Assembly (NCBI GenBank): GCA_030386875.1
Contig: CM059575.1
Span: 41,756,859 to 41,820,858 of the forward strand
From: Morinoia aosen
Taxonomy: Eukaryota; Arthropoda; Malacostraca; Amphipoda; Talitridae
Direction: 5' to 3'
Length of the DNA: 64,000 nt
Position 1 is the first letter of the stretch; each line of letters begins with the position of its first letter. Shown piece by piece: positions 48,401 through 57,212 of the stretch. The notes below the pieces were generated by a model. That model was not told the origin of the DNA and made no database searches. It saw only the letters and a program-made list of their open reading frames with translations. Position numbers and translations under genes: made by a program.

Positions 48401-49269
48401 ACACTGCAGTACACAGCACCACACACTGCAGGACACAGCATAACACACTGCAGGACACAGCACCACACACTGCAGGAGGCTGCGTCACACACTGCAGGAC
48501 ACAGCACCACACACTGCAGGACACAACACCACACACTGCAGGACACAGCACCCCACACTGCAGGACACAGCACCACACACTGCAGGACACAGCACCACAC
48601 ACTGCAGGACAGAGCACCACACACTGCAGAACACAGCACCACACACTGCAGGACACAGCACCTCACACTGCAGGACACAGCACCACACACTGCAGGACAA
48701 AGCACCACACACTGCAGGACACAGCACCACACACTGCAGGAGGCTGCGTCACACACTGCAGGAGGCTGCGTCACACACTGCAGGACACAGCACCACACAC
48801 TGCAGGAGGCTGCGTCACACACTGCAGGACACAGCACCACACACTGCAGGACACAGCACCACACACTGCAGGAGGCTGCGCCACACACTGCAGGACACAG
48901 CACCACACACTGCAGGACACAGCACCCCACACTGCAGGACACAGCACCACACACTGCAGGACACAGCACCACACACTGCAGGACAGAGCACCACACACTG
49001 CAGAACACAGCACCACACACTGCAGGACACAGCACCTCACACTGCAGGACACAGCACCACACACTGCAGGACAAAGCACCACACACTGCAGGACACAGCA
49101 CCACACACTGCAGGAGGCTGCGTCACACACTGCAGGACACAGCACCACACACTGCAGGACACAGCACCACACACTGCAGGACACAGCACCACACACTGCA
49201 GGACACAGCACCACACACTGCAGGACACAGCACCACACACTGCAGGACACAGCACCACACACTGCAAGA
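39473..49269. repeat. 22-bp minisatellite, second segment (about 445 units)
   Basis: This is the same 22-bp repeat as at 28.55 kb, continuing across the insertion of element 1, with the same A (GCTGCGTCAC) and B (CAGCACCAC) unit types. Local blocks are dominated by alternating A-B units or by runs of one type; 47.4-47.6 and 48.5-49.25 kb are nearly pure B-type. It ends at 49,269 in GCAAGAGGCTGCGTCATGG, followed by 190 bp of unique sequence. Confidence 0.95.
39715..47290. repeat. Head-to-tail ~3.6-kb higher-order blocks in the 22-bp array
   Basis: Marker variants from 39.72 to 41.65 kb recur 3,590 bases later at 43.31-45.24 kb, and those of 42.6-43.3 kb recur at about 46.2-47.3 kb. Block length and offset agree, so the blocks are adjacent tandem copies. 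The second copy is longer because of internal expansions. Nested repeats include a 264-bp (12-unit) block repeated at 41,682, 41,946 and 42,210, a 285-bp repeat at 45.12 and 45.40 kb, and a 374-bp (17-unit) repeat at 48.49 and 48.86 kb. Confidence 0.85.
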
Positions 49270-49456
49270 GGCTGCGTCATGGCATACACCAGGCGCCACA
49301 CACACACAAGGTGTGTGGGAGAGGAAGCCACGGCGATAAACATTTTCGTTTAGCGTCACGTGACTTGCTGATGATGTTCGTTATTGCGATTTTGTATTCG
49401 ATCACTGCGTCGCATGGATGAGAGTAGTTTATGTGATTAGTTACACTTTGTCAGTG
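49270..49456. other. Unique spacer between the 22-bp and 31-bp arrays
   Basis: About 190 bp of non-repetitive sequence with a CACACACACA run and its partial complement GTGTGTGGG near 49,300-49,320. No gene is visible. Confidence 0.6.
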
Positions 49457-50353
49457 CACTGGCCACCTGCAGCTGTGTGCAGTGGTGCACTGTCTACCTG
49501 CAGCTGTGTGCAGTGGTGCACTGGCTACCTGGAGCTGTTTGCAGTGTTGCACTGGCTACCTGCAGCTGTGTGCAATGGTGCACTGGCTACCTGCAGCTGT
49601 GTGTAGTGGTGCACTGGCTACCTGCAGCTCTGTGCAGTGGCGCACTGGCTACCTGCAGTTGTGTGCAGTGGTGCACTGGCTACCTGCAGCTGTGTGCAGT
49701 GGTGCACTGGCTACCTGCAGCTGAGTGCAGTGGTGCACTGGCTACCTGCAGCTCTGTGCAGTGGCGCACTGGCTACCTGCAGTTGTGTGCAGTGGTGCAC
49801 TGGCTACCTGCAGCTGTGTGCAGTGGTGCACTGGGTACCTGCAGCTGAGTGCAGTGGTGCCCCGGCTACCTGCAGCTGTGTGCAGTGGTGCACTGGCTAC
49901 CTGCAGCTGTGTGCAGTGGTGCACTGGCCACCTGCAGCTGTGTGCAGTGGCGCACTGGCTACCTGCAGCTGTGTGCAGTGGCGCACTGGCTACCTGCAGT
50001 TGTGTGCAGTGGTGCACTGGCTACCTGCAGCTGTGTGCAGTGGTGCACTGGGTACCTGCAGCTGTGTGCAGTGGTGCACTGGCTACCTGCAGCTGTGTGC
50101 AGTGGTGCACTGGCCACCTGCAGCTGTGTGCAGTGGCGCACTGGCTACCTGCAGCTGTGTGCAGTGGTGCACTGGCTACCTGCAGCTGTGTGCAGTGGTG
50201 CACTGGCTACTTGCAGCTGTGTGCAGTGGTGCACTGGCTACCTGCAGCTGTGTGCAGTGGTGCACTGGCTACCTGCAGCTGTGTGCAGTGGTGCACTGGC
50301 TACCTGCAGCTGTGTGCAGTGGTGCACTGGCTACCTGCAGCTGTGTCCAGTGG
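49457..50353. repeat. 31-bp minisatellite, first segment (about 29 units)
   Basis: The unit contains GCAGTGGTGCACTGG followed by CTACCTGCAGCTGTGT. Variants (CTCTGTG, CAGTTG, GGCGCAC, GGCCACC) recur at 124-bp and 186-bp spacings, i.e. 4- and 6-unit higher-order repeats. Open frames of 80-286 codons on both strands reflect stop-free units and are not genes. Element 2 interrupts the array at 50,353. Confidence 0.95.
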
Positions 50354-50371
50354 TTCCTGAGGTTCCTGAGG
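50354..50371 (-). repeat. 3' tail repeat of element 2
   Basis: TTCCTGAGGTTCCTGAGG is two copies of a 9-bp unit at the exact 3' end, differing from the tail of element 1 by one base per unit (G for A). The shared tail type supports common clade membership. Confidence 0.75.
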
Positions 50372-50430
50372 TTGAGTTCGGGTCGTCCGCCCGGGATACG
50401 CGTTGCGCCGCCCTCGTGCCGCCACGCCTC

Positions 50431-51920
50431 CTACAGCGCTCGCGCTCTCCGGTCGGCGAGCTGCTGCAAGATGCTGTTGCCAGAGGCGGTCTGGTAGTAA
50501 TGTGGTAGAGGTGGCTTGTCCGGAATCAATCTCAAGAACATGTCCAATTTTTGTTTGAAGCTTTCAGCTGACCCCTCAAACTCACGCAGCTCGGCTGGGA
50601 GACAGTTAAAGAGTCGTGGGCCCATCACGGAGAACGACCGTTCATGCCTTGTGCGAATGCTGGCCGCAGCTCTGTTGTTGAACTCCGGCACGACACATTG
50701 CCTCCCAAAGCGCACGTGCTGTTTGGTTTTCAGCTTCAAACCATCCTCTACAAAGTTGGGGACCAGCCCTCTCATAATCTTCCAGGTGTAGATAATAGTG
50801 TATCTCTCTCGCCTTCTTTGGATGGAGTAAAGGGTAAGATGTTTCAAACGTTGCCAATAGTCCAGGTGCCTTACTTCCGAGATCCTTGCCGTGAAGGACC
50901 TCTGGACTCCCTCAAGCTTGACAATGTCAGCCCAGGCTCCCGGGTTCCAGAGCTGGCAGCAATACTCTGCCAGGGGAAGGACGAGTGCTTTGTAAAGCGT
51001 CAGCATGGGCACGGTCTCTCTTGTGCGGAATACTCTCCACACCCATCCCATCTGCCACCTGCATCTGCTCACAATCGGGTCAATGTGCTCACGGAAGGCC
51101 CCAGTATCTTCAACGATGACGCCCAGGTCTCGAAGAGAGGGCTTTCTTTCTATGTCCAGTCCTCCCTCTGTTACGTAGGAGAAGGCATCATTTGGGTGAC
51201 TTCCATACCTTATCAGTTCAAATTTAGCTTCGTTGAACTGCATGTTGTTTACCTGAGCCCACCGGTATATCCGCTCCAGGTCACTCTGCATCCCTCTGCA
51301 GTCCTCCGTATCGGTTATCTCTACCATCAACCTCGTGTCGTCTGCGAAGGAGGATGCACGGGAACATTGGAGGTTGGCGTCCACGTCCGATATATGGAAC
51401 AGAAAGCAGTGGTCCGAGCACCGATCCCTGTGGCACGCCGCTCACTACCAGAGACTCCGACGAGAGGCATCCATCCACAGCTATCCTCTGCCTTCTGTCT
51501 CTCAGGAAGTGAGCCAACCACGTCAACAGCCGGCCTCCTATGTGCTGGGCCTTGAGCTTACCAAGCAGTATGCCGTGGTCCACCTTATCGAAGGCCTTTG
51601 CGAAATCGAGATAGACAACGTCCACTGCGCGGCCGTTTCCCAAAGCCTCGGTGATGGTTCTTTGATGTTCCAGCAATTGCGAAAGGCATGCAGGACCTTC
51701 CCTTACGGAACCCATGCTGTGATCTATTCAGTCTGCCGGAATCCTCCAGAAACCTCACCATCTTCCTCACGATCACCTTCTCGAATACTTTGATGATGTG
51801 GGATGTCAATGTTACTGGTCTGTAGTTTTTAGGTAGGTGCTTTTCCCCACCCTAGAATATGGGTGTGACAATTCCCAACTTCAACTGATCTGGGATTTCT
51901 CCGGTGTCCATCGAGAGTTT
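50431..51920 (-). pseudogene. Reverse-transcriptase part of ORF2, element 2, with stops and frameshifts
   Basis: This continues the endonuclease frame after an in-frame TGA at 51,921-51,923. A second in-frame stop (TAG) lies at 51,852-51,854, just before the NYRPVTLTSH region. A frameshift near 51,690 follows GRSC. The next frame carries YLDFAKAFDKVD and GVPQGSVLGP. A second frameshift near 51,415 moves to the frame 50,431-51,384, which holds SSFADDTRL, NEAKFELIRYG, LPLAEYCCQLW and the conserved C-terminus. The catalytic motifs are all still visible, so the damage is fairly young, but no continuous RT can be translated. Confidence 0.9.
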
Positions 51921-53579
51921 TCACATGATCCATAGGGGTGTCTTAAGTTGGTCCTGACATTTCTCAAGCAGAACAGCCGGTACTTGGTCTGGCCCCGGTG
52001 CAGATGTGGGCGACAGCTCGTCCATACATTCAGCCAGTTCCGCCTCAGTGAACGACACACTGCTGAGGTGGTTGTTGTTTTGATACTGAAGGGGCTCTGA
52101 CAGTAGGTCCTCCAGATTTGTGTAGGTTGGCGCGCTGAACACAGACTCATACTGCTCCCTAAGCACTTCACTTTTTTGGTTGGGATCGCTTATGAGGTTG
52201 CCTTCCAAGCGGAACGGTCCTATTTGTGACTTGGTTCCAGCTTTAGCCATTGCGAAGGCGTAGAAGTATTTAGAATTAGTCCTTATCGCATCAACCGCCC
52301 TTATTTCCTCAGCTTCGGTCTCGGCGTCGTGAGATCTCATTAGTTGGTTCTCTAAATCCAAAGCTCTTTCCGTAATCTGCTGCCTCGCCGCCGGCCTGGA
52401 TGCTCCCGTCAGCTGTTGCAGTAGTCGCTTTCGCTTCTTCATCAAGATCCTGCGATCTCTGGGGACAAGTCTCTTCGACCTTATCCTCCTCGCTGGTGTG
52501 TGTCTCGTGCAGATATCCGTGATTGTCTTCAACAACACTTTATATATTTCCTGTACGGTCAAACTGAGTGTTAAGAGGGCCCAGTCTACGGCCGCCAGTT
52601 CTTCACGTATGCTGTCCCAATCTGTCGCATCGCTCATAAAATTTAACGATCCCAGTCCAACATTGCTTCGGTTGCCTCGTGGGCAAGAACCATCGCAACC
52701 TATATCCGCAGTTATTATCAGCAGCCTATGGTCCGACATGGCAGTGTCCTCTACCCGAATTTCCCTCGCCACTTCGTCATTATTCGTCAGGAAGAGGTCG
52801 AGGAGGTTATCTTGCTGAGTCGGGAGCATTACATATTGCTCCAGGGCGAATCTCTCCATAAACTCTGTAAGCTGAGTCGCCTGAGCCCTCAACTCCCTCG
52901 AGCCCCCATAGAGATGGTTCGTCGACCAGCACATTGAGGGGAAATTGAAATCACCCGCCACTATGATGGTGGGCAATGCTGTTCCCAGTTCCTCCAACTT
53001 CGTGGAAACATGCCTCATTACCGGTAGGAAATTTTCCAATTTGCAGGCAGGAGGGCGATACACGACCACAAGGGCTAGTCTCACCTGATCCAGCCACAGA
53101 ACGAGGTTTTCAACCACACCATCCGAATCTGCAGACAAGACTACTGTTTGGGGTGCCAAGTCATTCCTAATGTATGCTGCAACACCTCCCTTTTTTCTGC
53201 CATGGCGTCTATCCGATCTATGGAGTGTGTAGCCCTCCATTGCCACTTCCGCGTCAAGCACGTCTTCGTGGAGGTGAGTCTCCACCAGTACAACAAAGAG
53301 AGCACCTTCTTCCATGGCTCTTTCCCGCAACATGCCCACTTTGTATTTCTTTTGGGATGTGCTCAGGCCCTCTATGTTGCAGCATAGTATTGCAGTGTCG
53401 GAGCCAGTGCTCCCCACTTTGTTCGACAGGCGCACGCTTGTCCCCTCTGTGGCGTCGGTTTGTTTTCTCTCTCCATCAGGAGTAGTTTCAGGAGACTCTG
53501 GACCTGGACCTGGATATTCAGGACCTGGCGGCTCAGCTCTAAAAAAGCAGGGTTCTCTTCGCCCAGGGTTTCTCCACAT
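51921..53579 (-). CDS. Endonuclease-bearing N-terminal part of ORF2, element 2 (truncated by stop)
   Basis: 552 codons are open from ATG 53,579 to a TGA at 51,921. Motifs of the apurinic/apyrimidinic-type endonuclease appear in order and look intact: CCNIEGL, VVLVETHL, RKKGGVAAYI, VVYRPPA, VAGDFNFP, LFLTNNDE and SDHRLLII. After it comes a basic linker (RSKRLVPRDRR) of about 107 residues that element 1 lacks, then the start of the RT (EVLREQYESVF, SAPGPDQVP). A complete endonuclease without a usable reverse transcriptase could at most nick DNA. The start is overlapped by ORF1, so the N-terminus is uncertain. Confidence 0.8.
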   Translation of the reverse strand: MWRNPGRREPCFFRAEPPGPEYPGPGPESPETTPDGERKQTDATEGTSVRLSNKVGSTGSDTAILCCNIEGLSTSQKKYKVGMLRERAMEEGALFVVLVETHLHEDVLDAEVAMEGYTLHRSDRRHGRKKGGVAAYIRNDLAPQTVVLSADSDGVVENLVLWLDQVRLALVVVYRPPACKLENFLPVMRHVSTKLEELGTALPTIIVAGDFNFPSMCWSTNHLYGGSRELRAQATQLTEFMERFALEQYVMLPTQQDNLLDLFLTNNDEVAREIRVEDTAMSDHRLLIITADIGCDGSCPRGNRSNVGLGSLNFMSDATDWDSIREELAAVDWALLTLSLTVQEIYKVLLKTITDICTRHTPARRIRSKRLVPRDRRILMKKRKRLLQQLTGASRPAARQQITERALDLENQLMRSHDAETEAEEIRAVDAIRTNSKYFYAFAMAKAGTKSQIGPFRLEGNLISDPNQKSEVLREQYESVFSAPTYTNLEDLLSEPLQYQNNNHLSSVSFTEAELAECMDELSPTSAPGPDQVPAVLLEKCQDQLKTPLWIM

Positions 53580-53789
53580 CTACCCTCGTCATGTGTTGGG
53601 GTACGGTTCGGCTGACGGTTTGGGGAGGAGTCCACTCTCTGCCTATCCACCTTTACTGTACCCTCACTCGCCGGCTGATCGTAGGTACGTCCAGGCGGAC
53701 TGGTCCAGTGGTACTCAATCCCGTCTCCTCCTTGGCCACGGTGTCCTCCTTTGGTTTGAGACCTGATATGTGGTGGTATTTGCATTTTT
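53372..53789 (-). pseudogene. C-terminal remnant of ORF1, element 2
   Basis: An open frame enters from the 31-bp array at 53,789 and ends at 53,372. Only the portion after the array is element sequence. It contains FLELSRQVLNIQ and LLKLLLMEREN, matching the leucine-rich ORF1 C-terminus of element 1. The zinc-finger part is absent because the element is 5'-truncated here, as is usual for incomplete target-primed reverse transcription. It overlaps the ORF2 start by about 200 bp in another frame. Confidence 0.75.
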
Positions 53790-54838
53790 AGTGGTACACT
53801 GGCTACCTGCAGCTGTGTGCAGTGGTGCACTGACTACCTGCAACTGTTTTCAGTGGTGCACTAGCTACCTGCAGCTGTGTGCAGTGGTGCACTGGCTACC
53901 TGCAGCTGTGTGCAGTGGTGCACTGGCTACCTGCAGCTGTGTGCAGTGGTGCACTGGCCACCTGCAGCTGTGTGCAGTGGTGCACTGGCTACTTGCAGCT
54001 GTGTGCAGTGGTGCACTGGCTACCTGCAGCTGTGTGCAGTAGTGCACTGGCTACCTGCAGCTGTGTGCAGTGGTGCACTGGCTACCTGCAGCTGTGTGCA
54101 GTGGTGCACTGGCTACCTGCAGCTGTGTGCAGTGGTGCACTGGCTACTTGCAGCTGTGTGCAGTGGTGCACTGGCTACCTGCAGCTGTGTGCAGTGGTGC
54201 ACTGGCTACCTGCAGCTGTGTGCAGTGGTGCACTGGCTACCTGCAGCTGTGTGCAGTGGTGCACTGGCTACCTGCAGCTGTGTGCAGTGGTGCACTGGCT
54301 ACTTGCAGCTGTGTGCAGTGGTGCACTGGCTACTTGCAGCTGTGTGCAGTGGTGCACTGGCCACCTGCAGCTGTGTGCAGTGGTGCACTGGCTACCTGCG
54401 GCTGTGTGCAGTGGTGCACTGGCTACCTGCAGCTGTGTGCAGTGATGCACTGGCCACGTGTAGCTGTGTGCAGTGGTGCACTGGCTACCTGCAGTTGTGT
54501 GCAGTGGTGCACTAGCTACCTGCAGCTGTGTGCAGTGGTGCACTGGCTACCTGCAGCTGTGTGCAGTGATGCACTGGCTACTTGCAGCTGTGTGCAGTGG
54601 TGCACTGGCTACTTGCAGCTGTGTGCAGTGGTGCACTGGCTACCTTCAGCTGTGTGCAGTGGTGCACTGCATGGCTACCTTCAGCTGTGTGCAGTGGTGC
54701 ACTGGCTACCTGCAGCTGTGTGCAGTGGGGCACTGGCTACCTGCAGCTGTGTGCAGTGGTGCACTGGCTACCTGCAGCTGTGTGCAGTAGTGACTGGCTA
54801 CCTGCAGCTGTGTGCAGTGGTGCACTGGCTACCTGCAG
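53790..54838. repeat. 31-bp minisatellite, second segment (about 34 units)
   Basis: This is the continuation of the array at 49.46 kb across element 2, with the same unit (GCAGTGGTGCACTGG then CTACCTGCAGCTGTGT). The first units after the insertion are more diverged (CTGACTACCTGCAACTG, CTAGCTACC). One unit near 54,670 carries an insertion and one near 54,790 a deletion. It ends in CTACCTGCAGCCACCGG. Confidence 0.95.
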
Positions 54839-56950
54839 CCACCGGAATGATATGCTGGTTTAAGATAAACGTCACTCATTGCAATTAAGTATTGTGCGAA
54901 CTAGGAAGTGATGTATCGATTGTAACATAAATGCATAGCAATTTTATTTTCAAAGTGACAACACTACCGAAATCATGAGCAAACATTCAAATTTACAATG
55001 AGGTGCAGGAGGCAGGAGCTAGGTGCAGGCCCGACCGAGCGCGTGAAGTAGTAACAAGACAATATCATCTGCTAAATTAAGCGCTATACTGGTATTAATG
55101 GGTGGTAATAACGACAAAACGGAGCACTATATAAAAGGTCTTTTTATTAAGAGAGCTTCGTTATAACTGACTACCTCATGTGGGTTGACCATTAAGCTAA
55201 ACTATCTTCACATTAATGATGAACAATGAAAGTTACTCCAAGGCGAACACCGTACAAACACCAACAAAGAACCATCGGAGGAATATTCTCTCACGCTGCA
55301 TTTATTTCATTCGATTTGGTTTTCTTCTAAATTACAAAAAGATCAATTTTTTTTATGAAGAAATTATTTTCTTCGAAAGTTTTTGCTTTTCGAGTGCCAG
55401 CATGAAATAACGGACTCCATAAGGTGCGAAACGAGAAAAAGGATGGCTTTTGCGAGCATCATGATTCTTTTAAATATCAACGTGGCAAAATGGCGAATAT
55501 ATTTTTTGTATCATTCAGTACACGGGAAAGTGATCAAGTTCAAAATATTTTACAGAAATAATACATATTTCAGTACTTCCTGAACTGGCAGTAATCTCCA
55601 AACGTTCGAGACAGGATTAAAATGAACATTCCTGGAGTTAAGAAGTTATTAGCAACCTACTCATACATGTTTTAGCAAAAAAGGCTGCCCTCTGTAAAAA
55701 GCATATATGTTTGTTGTATTTAAGAGAAAAATCTGTGTTTAATAGCTTATGAAAGTGAACGAAAGGAAATCGACGAAGACAACTTTAATTATTATTTTAG
55801 GAAATGTTTAGACCGCATTATTATAGAGTTTAGTTTTACAGATGCACGACCATCTCAGTGAAGCTCAAAATAAATTACATAAATGAGCGCCTATCAGTCC
55901 GCCCTCAATTTGCAGAGGCAGGCCCTCAAAGTGATAAAAGGACCTGCCCAAAATAAACAAAAAATAAACGAATAACACTGGGGCCAGGTAACATAATAAA
56001 AAGTAAACAGGAGAAATGAAGGGACAAAAGTTTATAGGATCTTAAAGCATGAATGCTCAACTCAAAATAATCATTTTTAAGCATGCTCTATTCGTATCTT
56101 AACATCCGAAGGCTCCATGTCACTGCGTTCAGAAAGATGCGTTCTTCCTAGTTCATATGCGCGAAAAATTTTCATCTCTAACAATTGAACCCAACTGAGA
56201 AGATTTTGGCTTCTGATGAACTTACGGAGAAGCCAGCAAAGCTCTTTAATTGCAGACATACAGTAATTAGTACTCTAGCTTCATTATCTAAATAATGTTG
56301 CAGTTTATGAATGTAGTAGCCATTTTACAAATCCATAGTCAGTGCAATATTTTTATGACTAACGGTAATCAAATTTGCATGAGTGAGTTCAGGTATAGAA
56401 AATTTGAACGGAAAACTAGGGAAAATAGGGAGACGCATTACAATTGTAAACTATCGGCCTTCAAGTGACAATCAAGCGTCTATCTTTAATTCAGTTGAAA
56501 TTAGTATATATTTAACGCAATATTGCTACACACAGTACTCACAAATATAGCTTGGTGATGGAGAGCGCGCTGCAGCAGCAATGACACGTACTGCGCTGTG
56601 TGTTACAGGATTGCTTTTGCCTCAATTTTATAGCTTTGTTTGTCATAAATTTTAAAAGTTTTCCATATATTTCAAATATCCCTTTTGCATTTATCAAATT
56701 TAAAAATTAACAAAATGAAGCTCTAAAACAGCTTATGAGCAAACTTCCCCTCACTTAATGTATAAATAATAATTTATCTGATACGAAGCTGTAGTAAAAT
56801 TGAGGATGGATTACTTCCGACTAAAATGGCTTACAAACAATAAAATTTAAATATTTTTCTATACATAAAACATTCGAGATAAACAAGTAATATGAATTAT
56901 AGGCTGCCATGAAAAAAGTATAGGCACGGCATGTTGATCAAAGAAATCCG
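54839..56950. other. AT-rich DNA, nothing recognisable
   Basis: Low-complexity AT-rich sequence with short frames only. No gene, repeat array or RNA gene identified. Confidence 0.5.
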
Positions 56951-57212
56951 CCTCCTGCAAGACATGTTCACAACTCGCGTGTTGCCCGAACGGAAGCACT
57001 GTGCTGCGGCTATGTCCTTCCTCTCCCAGCTTACTCGCCCGACCTCGCACCATCGGACTTCCACCTCTTGCAAACCATGAAGTCTTTTCGAATAGAAAGC
57101 ACTCTCCAGGAGATGAGGAGCTCATTTTCGAGGTCAAGTCTCGGCTTTAGTCACAATCTGGAGACTCTATACACAGGGTGTCCTAGAAAAAACGATACCC
57201 ATCTTAAATGAG
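56950..57212 (+). pseudogene. Mariner-type transposase remnant
   Basis: Tc1/mariner transposases cut and paste their element with a DDD/E catalytic triad. On the plus strand, CTCCTGCAAGAC (56,953-56,964) reads LLQD, matching the region of the second catalytic Asp. YSPDLAPSDFHLL starts at 57,033 in a different frame and is the very conserved block around the third Asp of mariner. The two are about 95 nt apart instead of about 105, so there is a deletion with frameshift between them. The second frame stays open to about 57,210. The N-terminal part and inverted ends are not recognisable, so this is an old fragment. Confidence 0.8.

Larger units (their letters stand above)
50354..53789 (-). mobile_element. 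Non-LTR retrotransposon element 2, 5'-truncated
   Basis: A 3,436-bp minus-strand element lies inside the 31-bp array. AGTGG stands before its left end (50,349-50,353) and after its right end (53,790-53,794). With one copy removed, the array reads through in phase, so this is a 5-bp target-site duplication. It contains the C-terminal part of ORF1, the complete endonuclease, a broken reverse transcriptase and a 9-bp tandem tail. It is clearly related to element 1 (same motifs, same ORF2 C-terminus GNSILQQLA) but too diverged to be the same family. Confidence 0.9.

Noticed and set aside
28552..49269. CRISPR-like array
   Set aside because: The 22-bp units are contiguous and there are no unique spacers between constant repeats. 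The DNA is eukaryotic in character.
50516..53791. Plus-strand frames across element 2 (up to 303 codons)
   Set aside because: They are antisense shadows of the retrotransposon ORF2 on the minus strand.
49477..54888. Cys/Ala/Leu-rich open frames in the 31-bp array
   Set aside because: These arise from stop-free repeat units, and the frames run without change into unrelated flanking or retrotransposon sequence.
56859..57137. Minus-strand 92-codon frame
   Set aside because: It is the antisense of the mariner remnant, whose diagnostic motif is on the plus strand.
57174..57195. GGGTGTCCTAGAAAA as a transposon end of the mariner fragment
   Set aside because: It resembles ends of some DNA transposons but has the wrong orientation for the 3' end of this fragment, and no partner end was found.
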